Shown: positions 23,593-36,356, counted from the first letter of the stretch. The stretch: DNA of 64,000 bases from Cristatella mucedo (GCA_009760855.2 WPIO01000141.1:371501-435500), one strand, 5' to 3'. Translations and numbers: made by a program. The notes: generated from the letters alone by a model not told the origin.

Positions 23593-24728
23593 CTGAGAAC
23601 GTGCGACGAGTGTGGAGATAAAGCTGGACTAGACGCGCAGCGACTTTGTGCGCTTGCGAATAAAGTTCAGTAAAATCCCCAATTTGTGTGTCTCGCTTCC
23701 CAATTCACGCCGCAGACTCACGACCCCCTTTAGTAACGGTAAGCAGGTTAGCGCCACAAACGCTCGTTTCGTGGCGGTCAGCTTATTGCGCGTAGGCGCG
23801 CACCGAACGGCAGTAGGCGCAAGGTTACGCCGCCAGGTAAGCGGCAGGTCAAGCCTACCCCGCCGAGCCTTCGGCGTTACAGTTCTATTGGTGCATTCAA
23901 AGCCCGCGCCGCTGTCGGCAAGCATTGACGGTCACCGCGTCGTCGCAAATGTGCGTCTCTCTTCGGATCCGAGAGTCAGGGATGTAACAGAGACTAGAGG
24001 GAGGCTAGTTCCGGCCCGAGCAAGCAGCTACACCGCTCGCCCTAGGATGTTGCTATCCTAGGGCTGGGGCACGACGAGCGGCAGTTTAATTAAACTTATA
24101 TATACATATATATGTATCCGAGTTCCAGGGGTCAGAGGCTAATTCCCGCCATACCCCACCATACTCCGGCCACGCTGCCGCTCGCCATGCCGCCGAGCTA
24201 GGGTAAGTTGAGCGGCCGTCAGGTTAGACCTCTTTGTGATAACGCATGCGCCAACAACAACAGGGGAACTAAACAAGTCTGCAGGGAGGGTCCTATACAC
24301 AGTACACTATGGGGGCGCAAGACGACGCAGCAAGCGCGAACAAACGTGTTAGTTGGGGTCAGTCGGCTTCTGCAGTCCTGTCGTTGAGCCGACTCCGAAT
24401 CCAACAGTACGAGCGTACGCCGTCCAAAACCCGGCTGGCTGAGGAGCTGCTGGCTAGTCCGAGTAGACAACTACCACAGTCGTAAGCTTCCACCGAAAGA
24501 CGCCAACACACGGCGCGGGGGGGGTCACGAACACGCTACACGGGGAACGCGGAATAAACAAGTCTCAACAACGAGCGAGCTATCCAGCTCCGCTCGGGCC
24601 TTGGGTACTCGTTCCCTTGCGTGCGTGGCAGCATCGCCGGAGCACGCCTGCATGAATCCAGGTGCATAACTCGGCGCGACCGGGAGCCTCCAACACCACG
24701 ACTTACTTGGCCAACTTCCCGTACCCAA

Positions 24729-25004
24729 GAGCCCTGGTGACCTTTCGTCACCGCACATCCGGCAATGCATAGGTCCGACCCCGGCCTAGCCGGTGACCCT
24801 CATTACAGCCGCCTGGTTCACTTGTATGGCATCCCAAGAGAACGTAATCTATATTCAGGCGCTTCTCATGAACCCAGGCTACGTTCGGTTGGCTGGGACC
24901 CGGCAGCTATAATGAGGATATAAAGGAGGGTAAGGGTCACCGGCTAGGCCTGAGTGGGACCGTACGGCATGTGCGATGACGTGAGGTCACCGGGGCTCTT
25001 GGGT
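24729..25004. repeat. imperfect inverted repeat, arms of about 90-100 bp
   Basis: The arm at about 24729-24812 read in reverse gives gggtcaccggctaggcc, gtgcggtgacgaaaggtcac and agggctcttgggta. The arm at about 24900-25004 reads gggtcaccggctaggcctga, gtgcgatgacgtgaggtcac and ggggctcttgggta. The spacer is about 90 bases. It ends roughly 265 bases before the start codon of carrier copy 1. Confidence 0.85.
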
Positions 25005-25268
25005 AGGAGGAAACTGAAACTGGAACGCCCGTAGATCTCCCTTGCACCGCAGCAACGCGTCACCAGTTCAAAAGCTAGGATTCCCTGCCCGCTAGTCTTC
25101 TCCAATTGGCCGAGTGCATGCTAACGTGTACGCCGGAAGTCGAGGGACCTGACTGCTCCAGACCGCAGGCGGCGGATCGCGACTCCAGCCAACCATCAAC
25201 GAGACGTCCAACAAACGACGGCTGTAGGATTTCGAAGAGCGAGAGAGCACCGCTGTCCGAAAAGTGCA

Positions 25269-25308
25269 ATGGAGACGCTGATTGACTTCGGTGCTGGATG
25301 CGTGGGAG
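25269..25308 (+). CDS. SLC25A29: SLC25A29-like mitochondrial carrier, copy 1, exon 1
   Basis: Starts at ATG 25269 and encodes METLIDFGAGCVGG with the last glycine codon split (phase 1) before donor gtaagc. In SLC25 carriers this is the start of transmembrane helix 1, with the GxxxG-type motif just ahead of the first signature. The paralogous exon at 58713 has the same length, phase and start, and differs at 6 of 40 bases, four of them in codons that keep or nearly keep the protein. This supports the start choice. The four exons (40, 44, 229 and 626 bases) join in frame to give 312 residues, near the 303 of human SLC25A29. The predicted protein exchanges basic amino acids (arginine, lysine) across the inner mitochondrial membrane. 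The substrate is inferred from the family. Confidence 0.88.
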
Positions 25309-26030
25309 GTAAGCCGGCGCCTGCTTGACACTTTCGGTTCACTTAGCGATGCCAGCGTTTTCCGACTGGCGAAACTTTGTCAAAAAAAGTAAAGCTCGTA
25401 TGTGCATTGTATAGCCGTAACAGTTGCAACTAAGGCTTTTTGCAGCACCTCTGTTTTCATACCAAGGCTAAGTAGTTCGATTGCATTCGGGCTGGTACCG
25501 CTCCTTTCCTCAACAGCTGGTGCGAGCATCCCCGAGAGGGGACTGTGCACAGCTGTGGTGAGCTTCTAATGAGGCGTTGACACAGGCTGATAACCCGCTG
25601 GTGAACAGATGGTGGATTCTCCATCGAGGTCGGCCAAGGGACAGCCGGAGTCCAGGAGAGGAGACTCGAGTGTGAGAAGCAGGCGAAGGCAGTCGTGCGT
25701 CTTGCGGCTCCGTGCCTTGTTCAATAAACCGTTGGCGTTGTTCATCGGCTGGCTCTCTGATGGGCGAACCAAACTACAGGCTAGAAAGAAATTAGGTTCT
25801 TGCATTGACCGATGCCTTTTCTCTCGTGGCTCAAGTGTGCGACCCACTCAAAAAAGGTAACACTCGATCGACTATTCTTTTGCGACTGTACGCTGTCAGC
25901 TCAGACTATTGCCGAATTCTTCGCACCTGAAAACATCTCATGCATGAAGCATCTCATGCATGAGATGTCTGCCGTTTGTGTCCCCTTCGATATGATAAAA
26001 TACCTCATTTGTCTGGCGTCCTAACAGACC
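25309..26030. other. intron 1 of carrier copy 1
   Basis: No exon supported. A CAATAAA site near 25723 and an 18-bp palindrome catctcatgcatgagatg at 25950-25967 are the only local signals noted. Confidence 0.45.
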
Positions 26031-26112
26031 TTAATACCCAGGTGCTTTACATTTTCCGCAGGGCTCGAACCCATGACCCTATTCGTTAAAGGCCAGCACC
26101 TTACCCCTGGGC
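26031..26112 (-). mobile_element. SINE C, degraded, reverse
   Basis: Reverse complement reads ccctggtttggcccaggggt, a B-box gggttcgagccctg and aatgtaaagcacctggg, the order of SINE C head and tail. Confidence 0.7.
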
Positions 26113-26564
26113 CAAACCAGGGCGGCATACACGAACATGTGAAACATGAAACCTTATGACCCTTGGCATTGATGCCATTCTGGCAAAATATCTTTCTCGC
26201 CCACATCCGTCCATTCCCCACCCGGGATCTAGATCCGCCCTCAATGGTGGATTGCTGCGACACGGCACCAGCTGAAGTTTTGAATGATTTTGCTCATCTG
26301 AGTAAAGAAATTGTACGCCTTCGCCCAGACGACCTGTAGTTTACTGCCGACATTAAACTGTCTAAGGACTACGAGGAAAGCACAAGAAAGCAAACGCGAG
26401 ATCTTTACTGGCTGTCCAGCGACTGGCAAGATATGGCAAACGTAGGTCGTACCGATTCATCCTAGATCGCGGGCCATGTCTAGCTACAAAAACAGTGGAA
26501 TCCAAAGATAGTGATGTCGATCTTTAACCATCTCCTGCTGCTCTCATTTCAGCACCAGCAAACT

Positions 26565-26920
26565 CTTTCAAACTGAAACCGTGCATTAAGTTCGTATTCT
26601 CTCAAAGCCCGGAATTCACTTCCGACTCGAGTCACGACATCCCGTGACTTGACAACGTATCCATTTATCACAGCATTTAGTGGGTCCGTGTAATTCTTCC
26701 TCTGTCTGCTTATGCATGCTAACACTGTGCATGCTGCCACTAACCATATTTGCATGCCGACCCTATCTATGTCACTTCTATGTTATGCTTGTTGTCATTG
26801 AGCATGCTACCACTAACCATTCGATCGTGCTTCTTTTGCGACTAATGTAAAGTGCCTAGAAAGAGATAAAGTTCCAAGAGGGCACTATAACCAATTTATT
26901 ATTGTTATTATTATAATGAA
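26565..26920 (+). mobile_element. LINE family A 3' end
   Basis: Starts within the C-terminal ORF (ctcaaagcccggaattcact), then 3' UTR (ccactaaccattcgatcgtg) and a tail with TTATTATTATT near 26900. Confidence 0.8.
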
Positions 26921-26924
26921 TATA

Positions 26925-27635
26925 AAGCTATGGGCGAACCGGCTGTCATTCAGATATTGGCAAGCCTAAACTTCCGAATGGGCTCGGTGGGCATATCTCC
27001 TAAAGCATCTACATGCAATCTGGCTGCGCTGTTATAATTTGACTTTTCAATGGATGACAAAATTAGCTCTGCAGTCTAGTCTGCCTACTTTCAGCTATGT
27101 ATTATATCAAAAATTTGAGCTTGCCAAAACAAGAATACTGCAGAAGAAGACATACATTCGCGGCATGCCTCATGCCTATGCTTGTGTAACATGTCGCTTC
27201 TCACTGGCAGCCTGCAATCTGGCTCCCAATCGAAGCATCATTACAGCGAGCGACCTCGTAGTTTTATCACCCATTTTTAGCTCTCTTCATTCTCTTGCTC
27301 TGGACTACCTATCGGAACTGCCTCCTAATCAGACTTCGTATCCTATCCATGGCTCCTCTGACTCAAGTCGACTACTGCCACGCCTCTAACAACCTCCTCT
27401 AGACAGCTTGGCTTCAGGTCATATTCACTCTCAATGGCCGGAAATCACAGGCGACTGACATCAAAACATCTATCTTGAGCCTATTAAAAAATGTTGAAAC
27501 CAACTTGTTACAATTCATTCAGTCTGAGTGAGTGCTTATGAGTTATTATGCTGTTTTTTATCATAGAGCAATTGACATAATTCCTTTCTAGCATAAGCAA
27601 AGTGCTGAGAAAAAGATTTAATTCCCTTATGGTGC
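26925..27635 (+). mobile_element. LINE family A, strongly diverged
   Basis: Recognisable by ctatgggcgaaccggctgtc, a C-terminal RT outline (FSYVLYQKFEL, LHSLALDYLSELP) and a decayed tail near 27590-27635. Older than its left neighbour. Confidence 0.6.
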
Positions 27636-28219
27636 AACAAGAACACAGCTGGCAATGCTGAAAGGGCTTGTGTTTCCATAGTAGCTTTGAATTATCCGGA
27701 GGAAAATTGCTTTTTGTCGGCTAAAACCTCCGTGCCTTGCAGAGGGCCATGATAATAGTGCATCTAGCAAGATGCTTGGTCAGCTCAAGCTAGTTAGTAC
27801 ACACCACATCGAACACGCCATCCAAACAAAAACTCGAGTAGCTACCAGGCAGTTTAACGTACCGGATGATAGATAGCACAGGGTTTGATTGTCGATGGTG
27901 CTAGTGATCTTACTCCCCCCCAGCTGGTTGCAGGTGGCCGAGGAGTGCACCCAAATTTTTGCCTGCAGCCACTGCCCCAGTTTGTGACCGAAGCCGATCT
28001 CTTTTGTCTAAGAGATCGCCGCTCGCTGTGCCGCTTGCTGCCGTATTAAAAATGGAATCGCAGACTCTCAGAGCTCTCTGCCTCTGTCACGTGACTGGCT
28101 GCCGATGCCTCAGTCGAGCTCCAACGAATTGTCTTGTGGCAGCATTTGCAGCCATGCAGGTCATCTGCTGCCACTGCTCTCATGAGTAATGATGCCCATC
28201 GCTCTGCACATGTTTGCAG

Positions 28220-28263
28220 GTTGTGCCGGTCTACTGGTCGGTCATCCATTCGACACTGTGAAG
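28220..28263 (+). CDS. SLC25A29: SLC25A29-like carrier, copy 1, exon 2
   Basis: Acceptor tgtttgcag and donor gtgagc bound 44 bases encoding (G)CAGLLVGHPFDTVK. This is residues 14-28 and holds the first mitochondrial carrier signature PFDTVK (P23 to K28), the PxDxxK kink motif of helix 1. It joins exon 1 in phase 1 and leaves in phase 0. The matching exon in copy 2 is at 61451-61494, identical at 38 of 44 bases. Residue 15 is Cys here and Ala in copy 2. Flanking intron sequence is also alignable between the copies. Confidence 0.93.
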
Positions 28264-29291
28264 GTGAGCCTGTGTGAGCATCAAGGTCATCATCAGGGAT
28301 AGCTCGCCGGCTCAGTGCTTCTAGCACCAGGGGCACAGCTGCAGTGGCTGCAGCCGAGCTATTTGCCGTCAGCTGATTCTACACTTTTGGCTGACATACT
28401 TGGTTACAGCTGTTGCAACGAATTCGCATTCCGGCTGTAGCAAAAAGAAAACCTCTGCAAATGACGATCGTGCATTCTGTTGATGCTGTAGGATAATGAC
28501 ATGTCTTGGGAGGGTGGGGATGCCGGCTGGCTGCAGATACGATAGCAAGCTAGTCCTGCATTCTAACGGCGATCGCACGTTCTGTAAATGTCAGAGCAGG
28601 ATGAGCATGCCGAAGGATGCTGGGATGCTGGTGGAGTATGTCGCATGGTGGTGCCTATGCCGGACCGCGGATGGATGGTGGAGATGTCGATAGGATGATA
28701 GAGGATGTCGACAGATTGTGGGTGCATCGAACAAAGGGTGGGCCTGATGTCTACGCATGATGGAGGCCTGTCGGAAGAGGGTTGGGTTTATCGGAGGAGA
28801 GTGGATAAGGTGGGGTTAGAGGTGGCGATACAACGAAGCCGAATATTAATAGCAATGTGGCCGATGGTTGTTGGCAATAAGGAGGCAATCAGAGAGCCAG
28901 CACGAGAACTCGTGCGTTTGATTGCCATCTTTGCACTCTCATTCTTGATCACTCCATAAATTCCACTGAGAGGCTGCGTTCACGATCCAGGGTCGCTTTT
29001 AAACGACCTGTGCTAGAGTGGCTTTCGGGAGGGATGGGCAGCAGTATACCGAGGCAGGGTTACTGGGTCGCAGCACCCCTTGTGCAGACTCGAATGAGAC
29101 CTGCAGGGCTTCAAGCAGTCTTGCAGGTCAGTCGGTCAATGCAGCCCCCACCAATGCCCCACCATGTTAAATTGAAAGTACATAGCAGCTGCTTCTTAAG
29201 CCAAATTGTGCTTACGCTGCTCATGCTGCAGGCTGGAGTCCAAACGCACTGACTTGCAGCAGCGTTTGCCGTGGTCTGCAGCAGCTGCTTC

Positions 29292-30240
29292 TTTGACTTA
29301 TAATAATAATAATAAAAATAATAATAATACACTTGATAAAGTGCCCTCTGAGAACTCAATCTCTTTCTAGGTGCTTTACATTTGTTGCAAAGGAAACACG
29401 ATCGAGTGGTGAGTGTTGTCATGATTGATAAACAACATGAATTACATGGTTAGGGGACATGTACAGAGTCAGCATACAAATGTGGTAAGTGGCAGCATGC
29501 AACAGTGTCAGCACGCATAAGCACATGCAGGACGAATCACAGGGACCCGCTAAATGCTGTCCTAAATAGGCGTGTTTTTAGTTTCTTTTTAAATGTGGTC
29601 AAGTCAGGGATGTTGTGATGGAAGTCGGGAGTGAGTTTCAGGCTTTAGGAGCATACGAACTAAAGGTACAATCTCCAAATTATTTGAGGTTTGTACGAGG
29701 GATAGGTAAATAGCCAGATTCCAAAAAGCGGGTGGTACGATGCTCAGCCTGGTGGGGCAGTAGATCTAATAGGTAGGCTGGAGTTAAAGAATGAAGGGAC
29801 CTTAAAGTGAGCAAAAAAACCTTGAAGTCGATGCGTTGCTTGACTGGTAGCCAGTGCAGGTCGGCGAGAGGTGGTGTGATGTGGCAATTGTGACACTCAC
29901 GACAGACAAGCCTTGCTGCAGAGTTTTGCACTAACTATAAGCACCTGATTGCACATTCCGGTAGACCAGCAAGCAGTGAGTTACACGAGTCGAGACAGGA
30001 TGTCACTCATGAATGGACTAATAGATCCAGTACCCTGTGTAAAGAAGCCCGAATTTCATCAATGTTATGTAGCTGAAAGCAGGCAGACTTGATTGTGGAG
30101 CTGATGTGGTCGTCTAACGAAAGGTCACTTTGGAACATGACACCCAGATTTCGTGCAGATTCAACGGGATTTATGCAGGCGGAGCCGATTTTGAGCGCTA
30201 GCCTTTCTAATTTCTGAATCGCACTTGGTTACAATCGAGC
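29292..30240 (-). mobile_element. LINE family A, 3' half
   Basis: AAT-repeat start, agtgccctctgagaactcaa, 3' UTR, then C-terminal RT (HWLPVKQRIDFKVFLLTLRS at 29680-29931) and on to ggagccgattttgagcg near 30190. The tail end sits at ctttgacttataataa, the same junction as the fragment at 61353. Confidence 0.88.
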
Positions 30241-32229
30241 CTTTAATGGATAGATATTGTCTGGCTTCCTATGCATATGATTTTTTTCTAGGACAGATGG
30301 CCCTTCGGCGGTCATCATGCTAATACTGTAGGGGGAGGAATCGGGAGTGTTTTTTATTGCAGGGTAATTAACTAACCTTTGTTAATAGGCATGGCAGCAA
30401 GGCAGCAAACAGCGAAATGCCAGCGAAAGACAGTCCGGCCTATTATTACGCTTCTCTCCACATTTAAGTTTTGGAATGAAGCTTCGCCGGAGTTTTAGAA
30501 CTGCCTGTCATGATTGAGTGGCGACAGAGCTAAGGGTCAACCACTTGCGGCTTGGAGGCTCGACTACCAAAACTCATGTTTGAACTTGGATCTTGGATCT
30601 TACATTTCTCATCTTGGACCTTACATGCTTATCCAAAGCCAAACGTGTACCACTGGCTCTCAATTGCTAGGGATTTTATGTCTTGCATTTTATTTCATGT
30701 TGTTGTATGTTGGTTGCAGCTTACATGTATTGCATACGTCAGTTTTGCTTGTGTGCCCTGACTCTGCTGGTGCCACGTCTCCTTGGTGATAGTAATTACA
30801 GAAATAATGAGGAGATAATGACAATAATACTATCCCCACTCTGTGAAAACCCGGATATCGTAGGTCGATTTTCAGTTGAAATTTTTAAAGTTAAATAATT
30901 GAAGAACTTTTTAAAACTTCAAATATTCATTTAAAATGCAAATTAAACCAAAGCAATATTTAGTTCCTTAAACATGATATTTATTTACTTCAATAACTCC
31001 CTGATGATATAATTTTTTGCAAGCATTTTTGATCATTTTATAAATAGTCCTGGTTATGAAATGTTCTTTACCAAGTCCTTCATCTGTTGAGGAGTTCATC
31101 CTCGAGCTAATGTCACAGAAAATCGTCCAAGTCCAAAGACTGGCTCAGGATGGTGAGACACCAACCATGGTCGAATGATTGGCCTTGTGATTTTTTATCG
31201 TCAGCCCAAATGTCAAATTGACTGGGAACTGATGTCATCACAAAATAGCTGTTGGGCTAGAATCATCGGGCTCCCAACCGAGTCTTAGGATTAAACATAT
31301 CTCCTTTTTTCTCCAGTAATTATTTCAGCATCCAGGAAGTTGTCCTCTAAGGCTCGCATTACAATCTCGTTCAATTCATCAACCCGTTTCGTGAATCAAT
31401 CATTCTCAACAGAATGATGAAAGTGTCGTTCATTAATTTTAACACATAATGCTACATTTCCGATGGACAAAGCTCGTTGAAGCAAAGGAACGATGAAGTC
31501 AGAATCGGATCACTCGTGTCCCAAGGCGCTGCTCTCATTGGCTTCTCGTGTCTCCTGTTGTTGCTGCGTTTGACTAAAGCTGGATTGACGGGGAGTTGCC
31601 AAGGCTTTCCTTGCTTATTGGCTTCCTCCTTTTGCTTATGTTTCACGTTGGTGCCTGCGATAGATGGGCACACATTCATTCAGTCCACTTGACTCCCTTT
31701 TGATTGAATCAGTTCATATTAAAGCAGAGAATTGCTGTTTGAAAACAATGCACATTCGGCATGCTAAGCAATTTTTTGTATGAAAAAACCTAAACTCCGA
31801 GCCCCATCAAAACAGAATTGTTGGTCAAAAACGAATGCTTACTGTGGACATTTTCCTTGTACCTTGAAAAGAAAAGAGAGAACGTAAGATGCTTAATTTT
31901 ATCTGAACTTAAAACCTTTCATTTTTATCTGTATTCACTCTTTTACCTTTATATATACCCTGTTAATCGACATTTGTTTCAATTCCAATTTAAAACTATT
32001 AATTATAAATTAACTATTATTAAAATGTATATAATGTCTTGCTAATAATTTAAATATTATTTGAGATATAAAAGTGCTTATTGCCATTCGCAGTGATATT
32101 ATCGATGATTCTCTACCCACTGGTCATTGCTGGCTGGCAAATCAACAGTGAATCAACACTGACTACCGTTTATGCAAAGTAGTAAAAAATGGATATTCAA
32201 AATTACGGTAAGTCGGTAACGATAGTAGT
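30241..32229. other. intron 2 of carrier copy 1, AT-rich, unassigned
   Basis: Low-GC sequence, especially 30880-31050 and 31880-32080. Open frames are short and unsupported. Confidence 0.45.
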
Positions 32230-32272
32230 GCTGTTATAAAGCACCAAAGAGAACTAAATCTTTTTACAAAGG

Positions 32273-32297
32273 TATATATATATATATATATATATGC

Positions 32298-32353
<56 letters not shown>
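32273..32353. repeat. (TA)n microsatellite
   Basis: About 80 bases of TA/ATGTA units directly after a reverse LINE A tail trace (agcaccaaagagaactaaat). Confidence 0.95.
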
Positions 32354-32356
<3 letters not shown>

Positions 32357-32731
32357 CTGCTAGCACTTCACTTGCAGTGGCCAATAAGAATTGCCTGCTG
32401 CAAGTCTTGACACACACGACACCTTACCGCTGGGACACGTAATTTTGAAATCTACACATAAACGTACTAGTGATTGAAGCATGAAGAATTTTCGCTGCAC
32501 TTAATTACATAAAGAACGAATCATAAAGGACACATGAGACGATTAATGAAGGAAACATTGCATTCCACAGTCAAGTCGGCCTGCTTTCGTCCCAGGTGCT
32601 GTAGGGCTACTAGAAGAAGCCTGAGAAGTGACTGGTCCAGCCCAGGGTTCGGCCCAGGGCAAAAGGATGAACCTCCGGTTGGCTACAGGACCTTGAAAGC
32701 GATGCACTACTATTTGGAGAGCCATTGCAAG

Positions 32732-32895
32732 GGCCATGATAGCCCAAAGGGTAAGGTGTTTGTTCGTCACGTTCGAAGTCGTGAGTTCGAATCCTGCAGT
32801 GGCCAATCCTGTGTTGCCAGCTGCAAGCAGTGGTGATAGCCGTTAAGGCTCTTCTGCCACTACACTAATGAAACTGTTAAATCGGCTAATATTTC
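32732..32895 (+). mobile_element. SINE B
   Basis: Head ggccatgatagcccaaaggg, B-box gagttcgaatcctgc, body gcaagcagtggtgatagccg and end aaactgttaaatcggctaat. Confidence 0.85.
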
Positions 32896-33867
32896 ATAGG
32901 AGAGAGAATTAAGGCAATCACGGCATTTGTGCCAACTGATGTCAACTGCCGGGGACAGCTGACTATATGTGCACCATTGTTAAGCACCCTGTGGCATAGG
33001 AATGACGATCTGCCACGTAGAGGAATAAATCTGGACAGGATGTTACAAAATGTATCGAAAAACTTGGCTGCTGTACCCTCATGGGAGCACGCCCACGTTT
33101 CCTTGCAATGCTCCATCGCTGACGGTAGGCCGACGGCACGAGTGCGTAGCTGAAGTAGTGGCCAAGGAGAACAGCAGCGCCATTTTGTAGTTGGATGCTC
33201 GAGCTGCAGAGCTTTCAGGGCCGAGGCTGCACCGGCTGTACCAGCTGCTAATGGTTTCCGAGTGATTTGTTGTCAGCATGTACTTTGGGAAGAAGGTAAT
33301 GAATGCCCTGCCACCAGATTTAATGTGTCCAAGCACTTGAGCTGCTTAGTGGCTAGGACTGCTGGCAACGTTAGCCGCTCACCATTATAGTGGCTGCAGC
33401 AGGCATCAGCAGATGCTGTCAACCAATGCAGAAGTAGTGTCCTGTCATGCCCTCATCATCCCAGATGTTACACGTGAACTCCTGGATTTCCTTGAGGCTC
33501 TGGTTTATAACCAGGTCTGTCTGACTCAGTGTGGACCTCATCAATGACGATAATCCATAGAAAACATTGAACAGGCATCTGATTCTTGACGGAAATTCCG
33601 GGGATTTTCTACATATTTTCCATATTCAGCAGCCCTGAATTCAATTGCCACTAATCGCCTGACTATTGCTTTCTCAGCGAGGGAGGGAGGGTGGGAGGCT
33701 GCTGCAGCTACTTCTGGTGAAGCCAGTCTACACTGGTCGGAAGAGTAGGAGGGAAGGACGAGATGGTAAGTTTGCATTCAGGGATGAGCTGCAAGGCAAA
33801 ACTGCTTGGCACTGTGACTTTGGCAGTTTGTGTGCCCTCAGTGCAGAGGCAGTATGTATGAGAGTAG
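32896..33867. other. carrier intron 2, unassigned
   Basis: Minus-strand open frames at 32886-33116, 33079-33336 and 33541-33777 overlap in different frames. I recognise no domain, so a decayed coding sequence is possible but unproven. Confidence 0.3.
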
Positions 33868-34155
33868 TTAATAATGATAATAATATATTTGTATAGCACC
33901 CTCAAAAGAACTGAATCTCTTTCTAGGCATTTTACAGTTGTTGCATAGAAAGCATTACCAAATGATTGGCGCTAGCATCCAGAAGCAGCAGGCATATTGT
34001 AAACAGGTACATGCACTCAAAGAACGAATCACAAAGACCCACCAAATCCTGTAACAAAAAGGTGGCTTTTAAGCTCCCTTTTAAATATCGTCATGTCAGG
34101 GAACGTCGTGACGTGCATCGGTAGTGAGTTCCGGGCTTTGGGAGCATAGCATGGT
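33868..34155 (-). mobile_element. LINE family A 3' UTR fragment
   Basis: Reverse tail: agcaccctcaaaagaactga, tctctttctaggcattttac, then acgaatcacaaagacccacc and the end of the ORF (gagttccgggctttgggagc). Confidence 0.8.
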
Positions 34156-34289
34156 TGTATGTATGAGGGTGGTTTTATGTATGAGAGGGGTTGTATGTAT
34201 GATGTGGTTGTATGTAATTGTAAGGAAGTAGTGAGTTAGAATGGTGAAGCTGCCTGCCAGAAGTCAGGCAGATTAAATATAAAGGTAGC

Positions 34290-34445
34290 TGATCCAACGG
34301 CCTCATTAAAATGTCGAGGCTGAAGACCCTTAATTAACAGCACTCACCACCACATAGTAGGTAATACAGGAATTCCTTCTGCAGGACTCGAAACTACATC
34401 CTGGGTCGTGAAGAACGAGCACCTTAACCCCTGGGGCTTCTGACT
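34290..34445 (-). mobile_element. SINE B, strongly degraded
   Basis: Order and key words of reverse SINE B survive: gatccaacggcctcatt, ctgcaggactcgaaactaca (B-box), gtcgtgaagaacgagcacct. Confidence 0.5.
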
Positions 34446-34828
34446 CAGGTTGTCAGTGGCTGCACCTTGGATGTAAGACTTTCCGGTTTCTGACGAATCA
34501 TTCGACGCTCAAAGAGAGTTTGAGCAAGCTTCCTAGCGTACAGCTGCTGCCCACTACCTAAACCTCCTCAGCCGCAGCCAGCCTCTGCCCACGCCAGATC
34601 ATAATAAGCCATTCAAATAATTTGTCTTGTAACACACCTTTAGCTTGGCTTGGCCCGATGGGTCGTCGAGGCTCAGTACATCGCGAAAATAAAAGCGACG
34701 CTTGGGTGTCTTAGGTGGGTAGAATAGAAACTGAGCACTTCGTGGAGAAAACTCGGCCTCTTCAAAATGAGGGGTCATGACCTCAGAGAGGCTCGACTCA
34801 CTAAGCTGCCTAGGAGGCCCTTTTTTCT

Positions 34829-34983
34829 TAGCTGATTTAACAGCTTCATTTGTATAGCTGCAGAAGAGCCTTAACCGCTTTCACAACCGCTTGCAGCTGG
34901 CAACAAATGATCGCACACTGCAGGATTTGAGCCCACGACCTCGGTCGTGAAGAGCAAGCACCTCGCTTCCTGGGCTATCTTCC
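34829..34983 (-). mobile_element. SINE B
   Basis: Reverse copy: tagctgatttaacagcttca, agaagagccttaaccgcttt, B-box gcaggatttgagcccacgac and head end ctgggctatct. Confidence 0.85.
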
Positions 34984-35650
34984 TCACAGGTATAACTAGA
35001 CAGTTTCCTCGGCCAGCCATTCCTCCCCTACTATCCATTAAAAGGTCGCTTTAGAACAGGACACCTAAATTGCATCGGACGCTACAGCAGATACTCTGGC
35101 CGAGCCTAACTTGAGGATTAGCCTTTTCATTTTCGGAGCGAAATCAGGCTCTCTGATAACTTGTAACAAGGTCTAATCGGAATTCAATTTGAGACAGTTT
35201 GCTCCCATTTAAGTGCAAATCCCCAAAATATGCTCTGTCTTTTAATGCCACAGGGATCATTAAGTAAGGTGCTGGCCATGACCCTGTGCTATAAGACGAT
35301 TGGTGGAAGACATTGACACGCATGGCTACTGATTCAATTGCAGCAAGCTGTAAAGCAGAACGGGGAAGTACAAGTGTACAACCCAAACGACCACTAATTA
35401 AGAAGCAAATTAAAACCCATATACAACTTACAAGGCCCTAAAACCACCATGATTAAAGCATTTTTCTAAATATATGCAACTGCTGCCACTGCCTCTGCTG
35501 TCATGTAACCACTTGTAATTTCACTTAGAATCTGTCACGGCCTGCCCCTCGGGTAGCCTGGCTGAGCTGAGCTTGCTCCACGGCCGTCAGCAAGCTTCTA
35601 GTGAGCATGATGCACTCTGGCTACCAGATCTGTGCTTTTCCATCTTCCAG

Positions 35651-35879
35651 GTACGACTGCAGCTGCAGACGAACGGCTCGTATTACCGTGGTACACTGCA
35701 TTGCTTTAAAGCCATCGTTCAGCGAGAGGGCTTCCGAGGCTTGTACAAGGGCGTCACGTCACCTCTGTACAGCGTTGCTCTAATTAACGCAATCGTCTTT
35801 GGAGTTCAGGGTGACATCCAAAGAAGGTTATCCAATCCCACCAGCATTGACAGCTATGCACTATCCGGAGGGGTTGCAG
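35651..35879 (+). CDS. SLC25A29: SLC25A29-like carrier, copy 1, exon 3
   Basis: Acceptor catcttccag and donor gtaaat bound 229 bases, entering in phase 0 and leaving in phase 1. It encodes residues 29-104: VRLQLQTNGSYYRGTLHCFK, then REGFRGLYKGVTSPL, then INAIVFGVQGDIQRRL. This covers the matrix loop and short helix of repeat 1, transmembrane helix 2 and the start of repeat 2. YRGTLHCFK and the NA-VFGVQG helix are close to human SLC25A29. The GLYKG block is the usual carrier [FY]xG motif. No matching exon 3 for copy 2 is in the window. Confidence 0.95.
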
Positions 35880-36050
35880 GTAAATGGTTTACTCTTGCAT
35901 CCGTGTACCCCACCTGACTAGTTGGTCATCATAATGAGTGCATGAGGGCTCATGTTCTGGCAATCATTTCTCCTCGCTCCAACGTTACTTTCACCCCTTC
36001 TTGTTAGCTTTGCTACGGATTTTGTTCGACTGGTCTGCCCTGGGTGCATG

Positions 36051-36356
<306 letters not shown>

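Larger units (their letters stand above)
22450..25268 (+). promoter_or_regulatory. CpG-rich region upstream of SLC25A29-like copy 1
   Basis: Dense CpG dinucleotides are present from about 22450 up to the first exon at 25269, in contrast to the AT-rich surroundings. It contains a minisatellite (23116-23592), a hairpin (24033-24081) and a long inverted repeat (24729-25004). The transcription start cannot be fixed by eye. The promoter role is inferred from position and composition. Confidence 0.4.

Noticed and set aside
22760-23720. Solo LTR (tatttaag followed much later by aataaag)
   Set aside because: No matching second LTR, no clear TG...CA ends or target duplication; the interior is better explained by a minisatellite.
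25570-25860. Overlapping two-strand ORFs as a conserved gene
   Set aside because: No recognised domain, no splice context, and it lies in intron 1 of the carrier gene.
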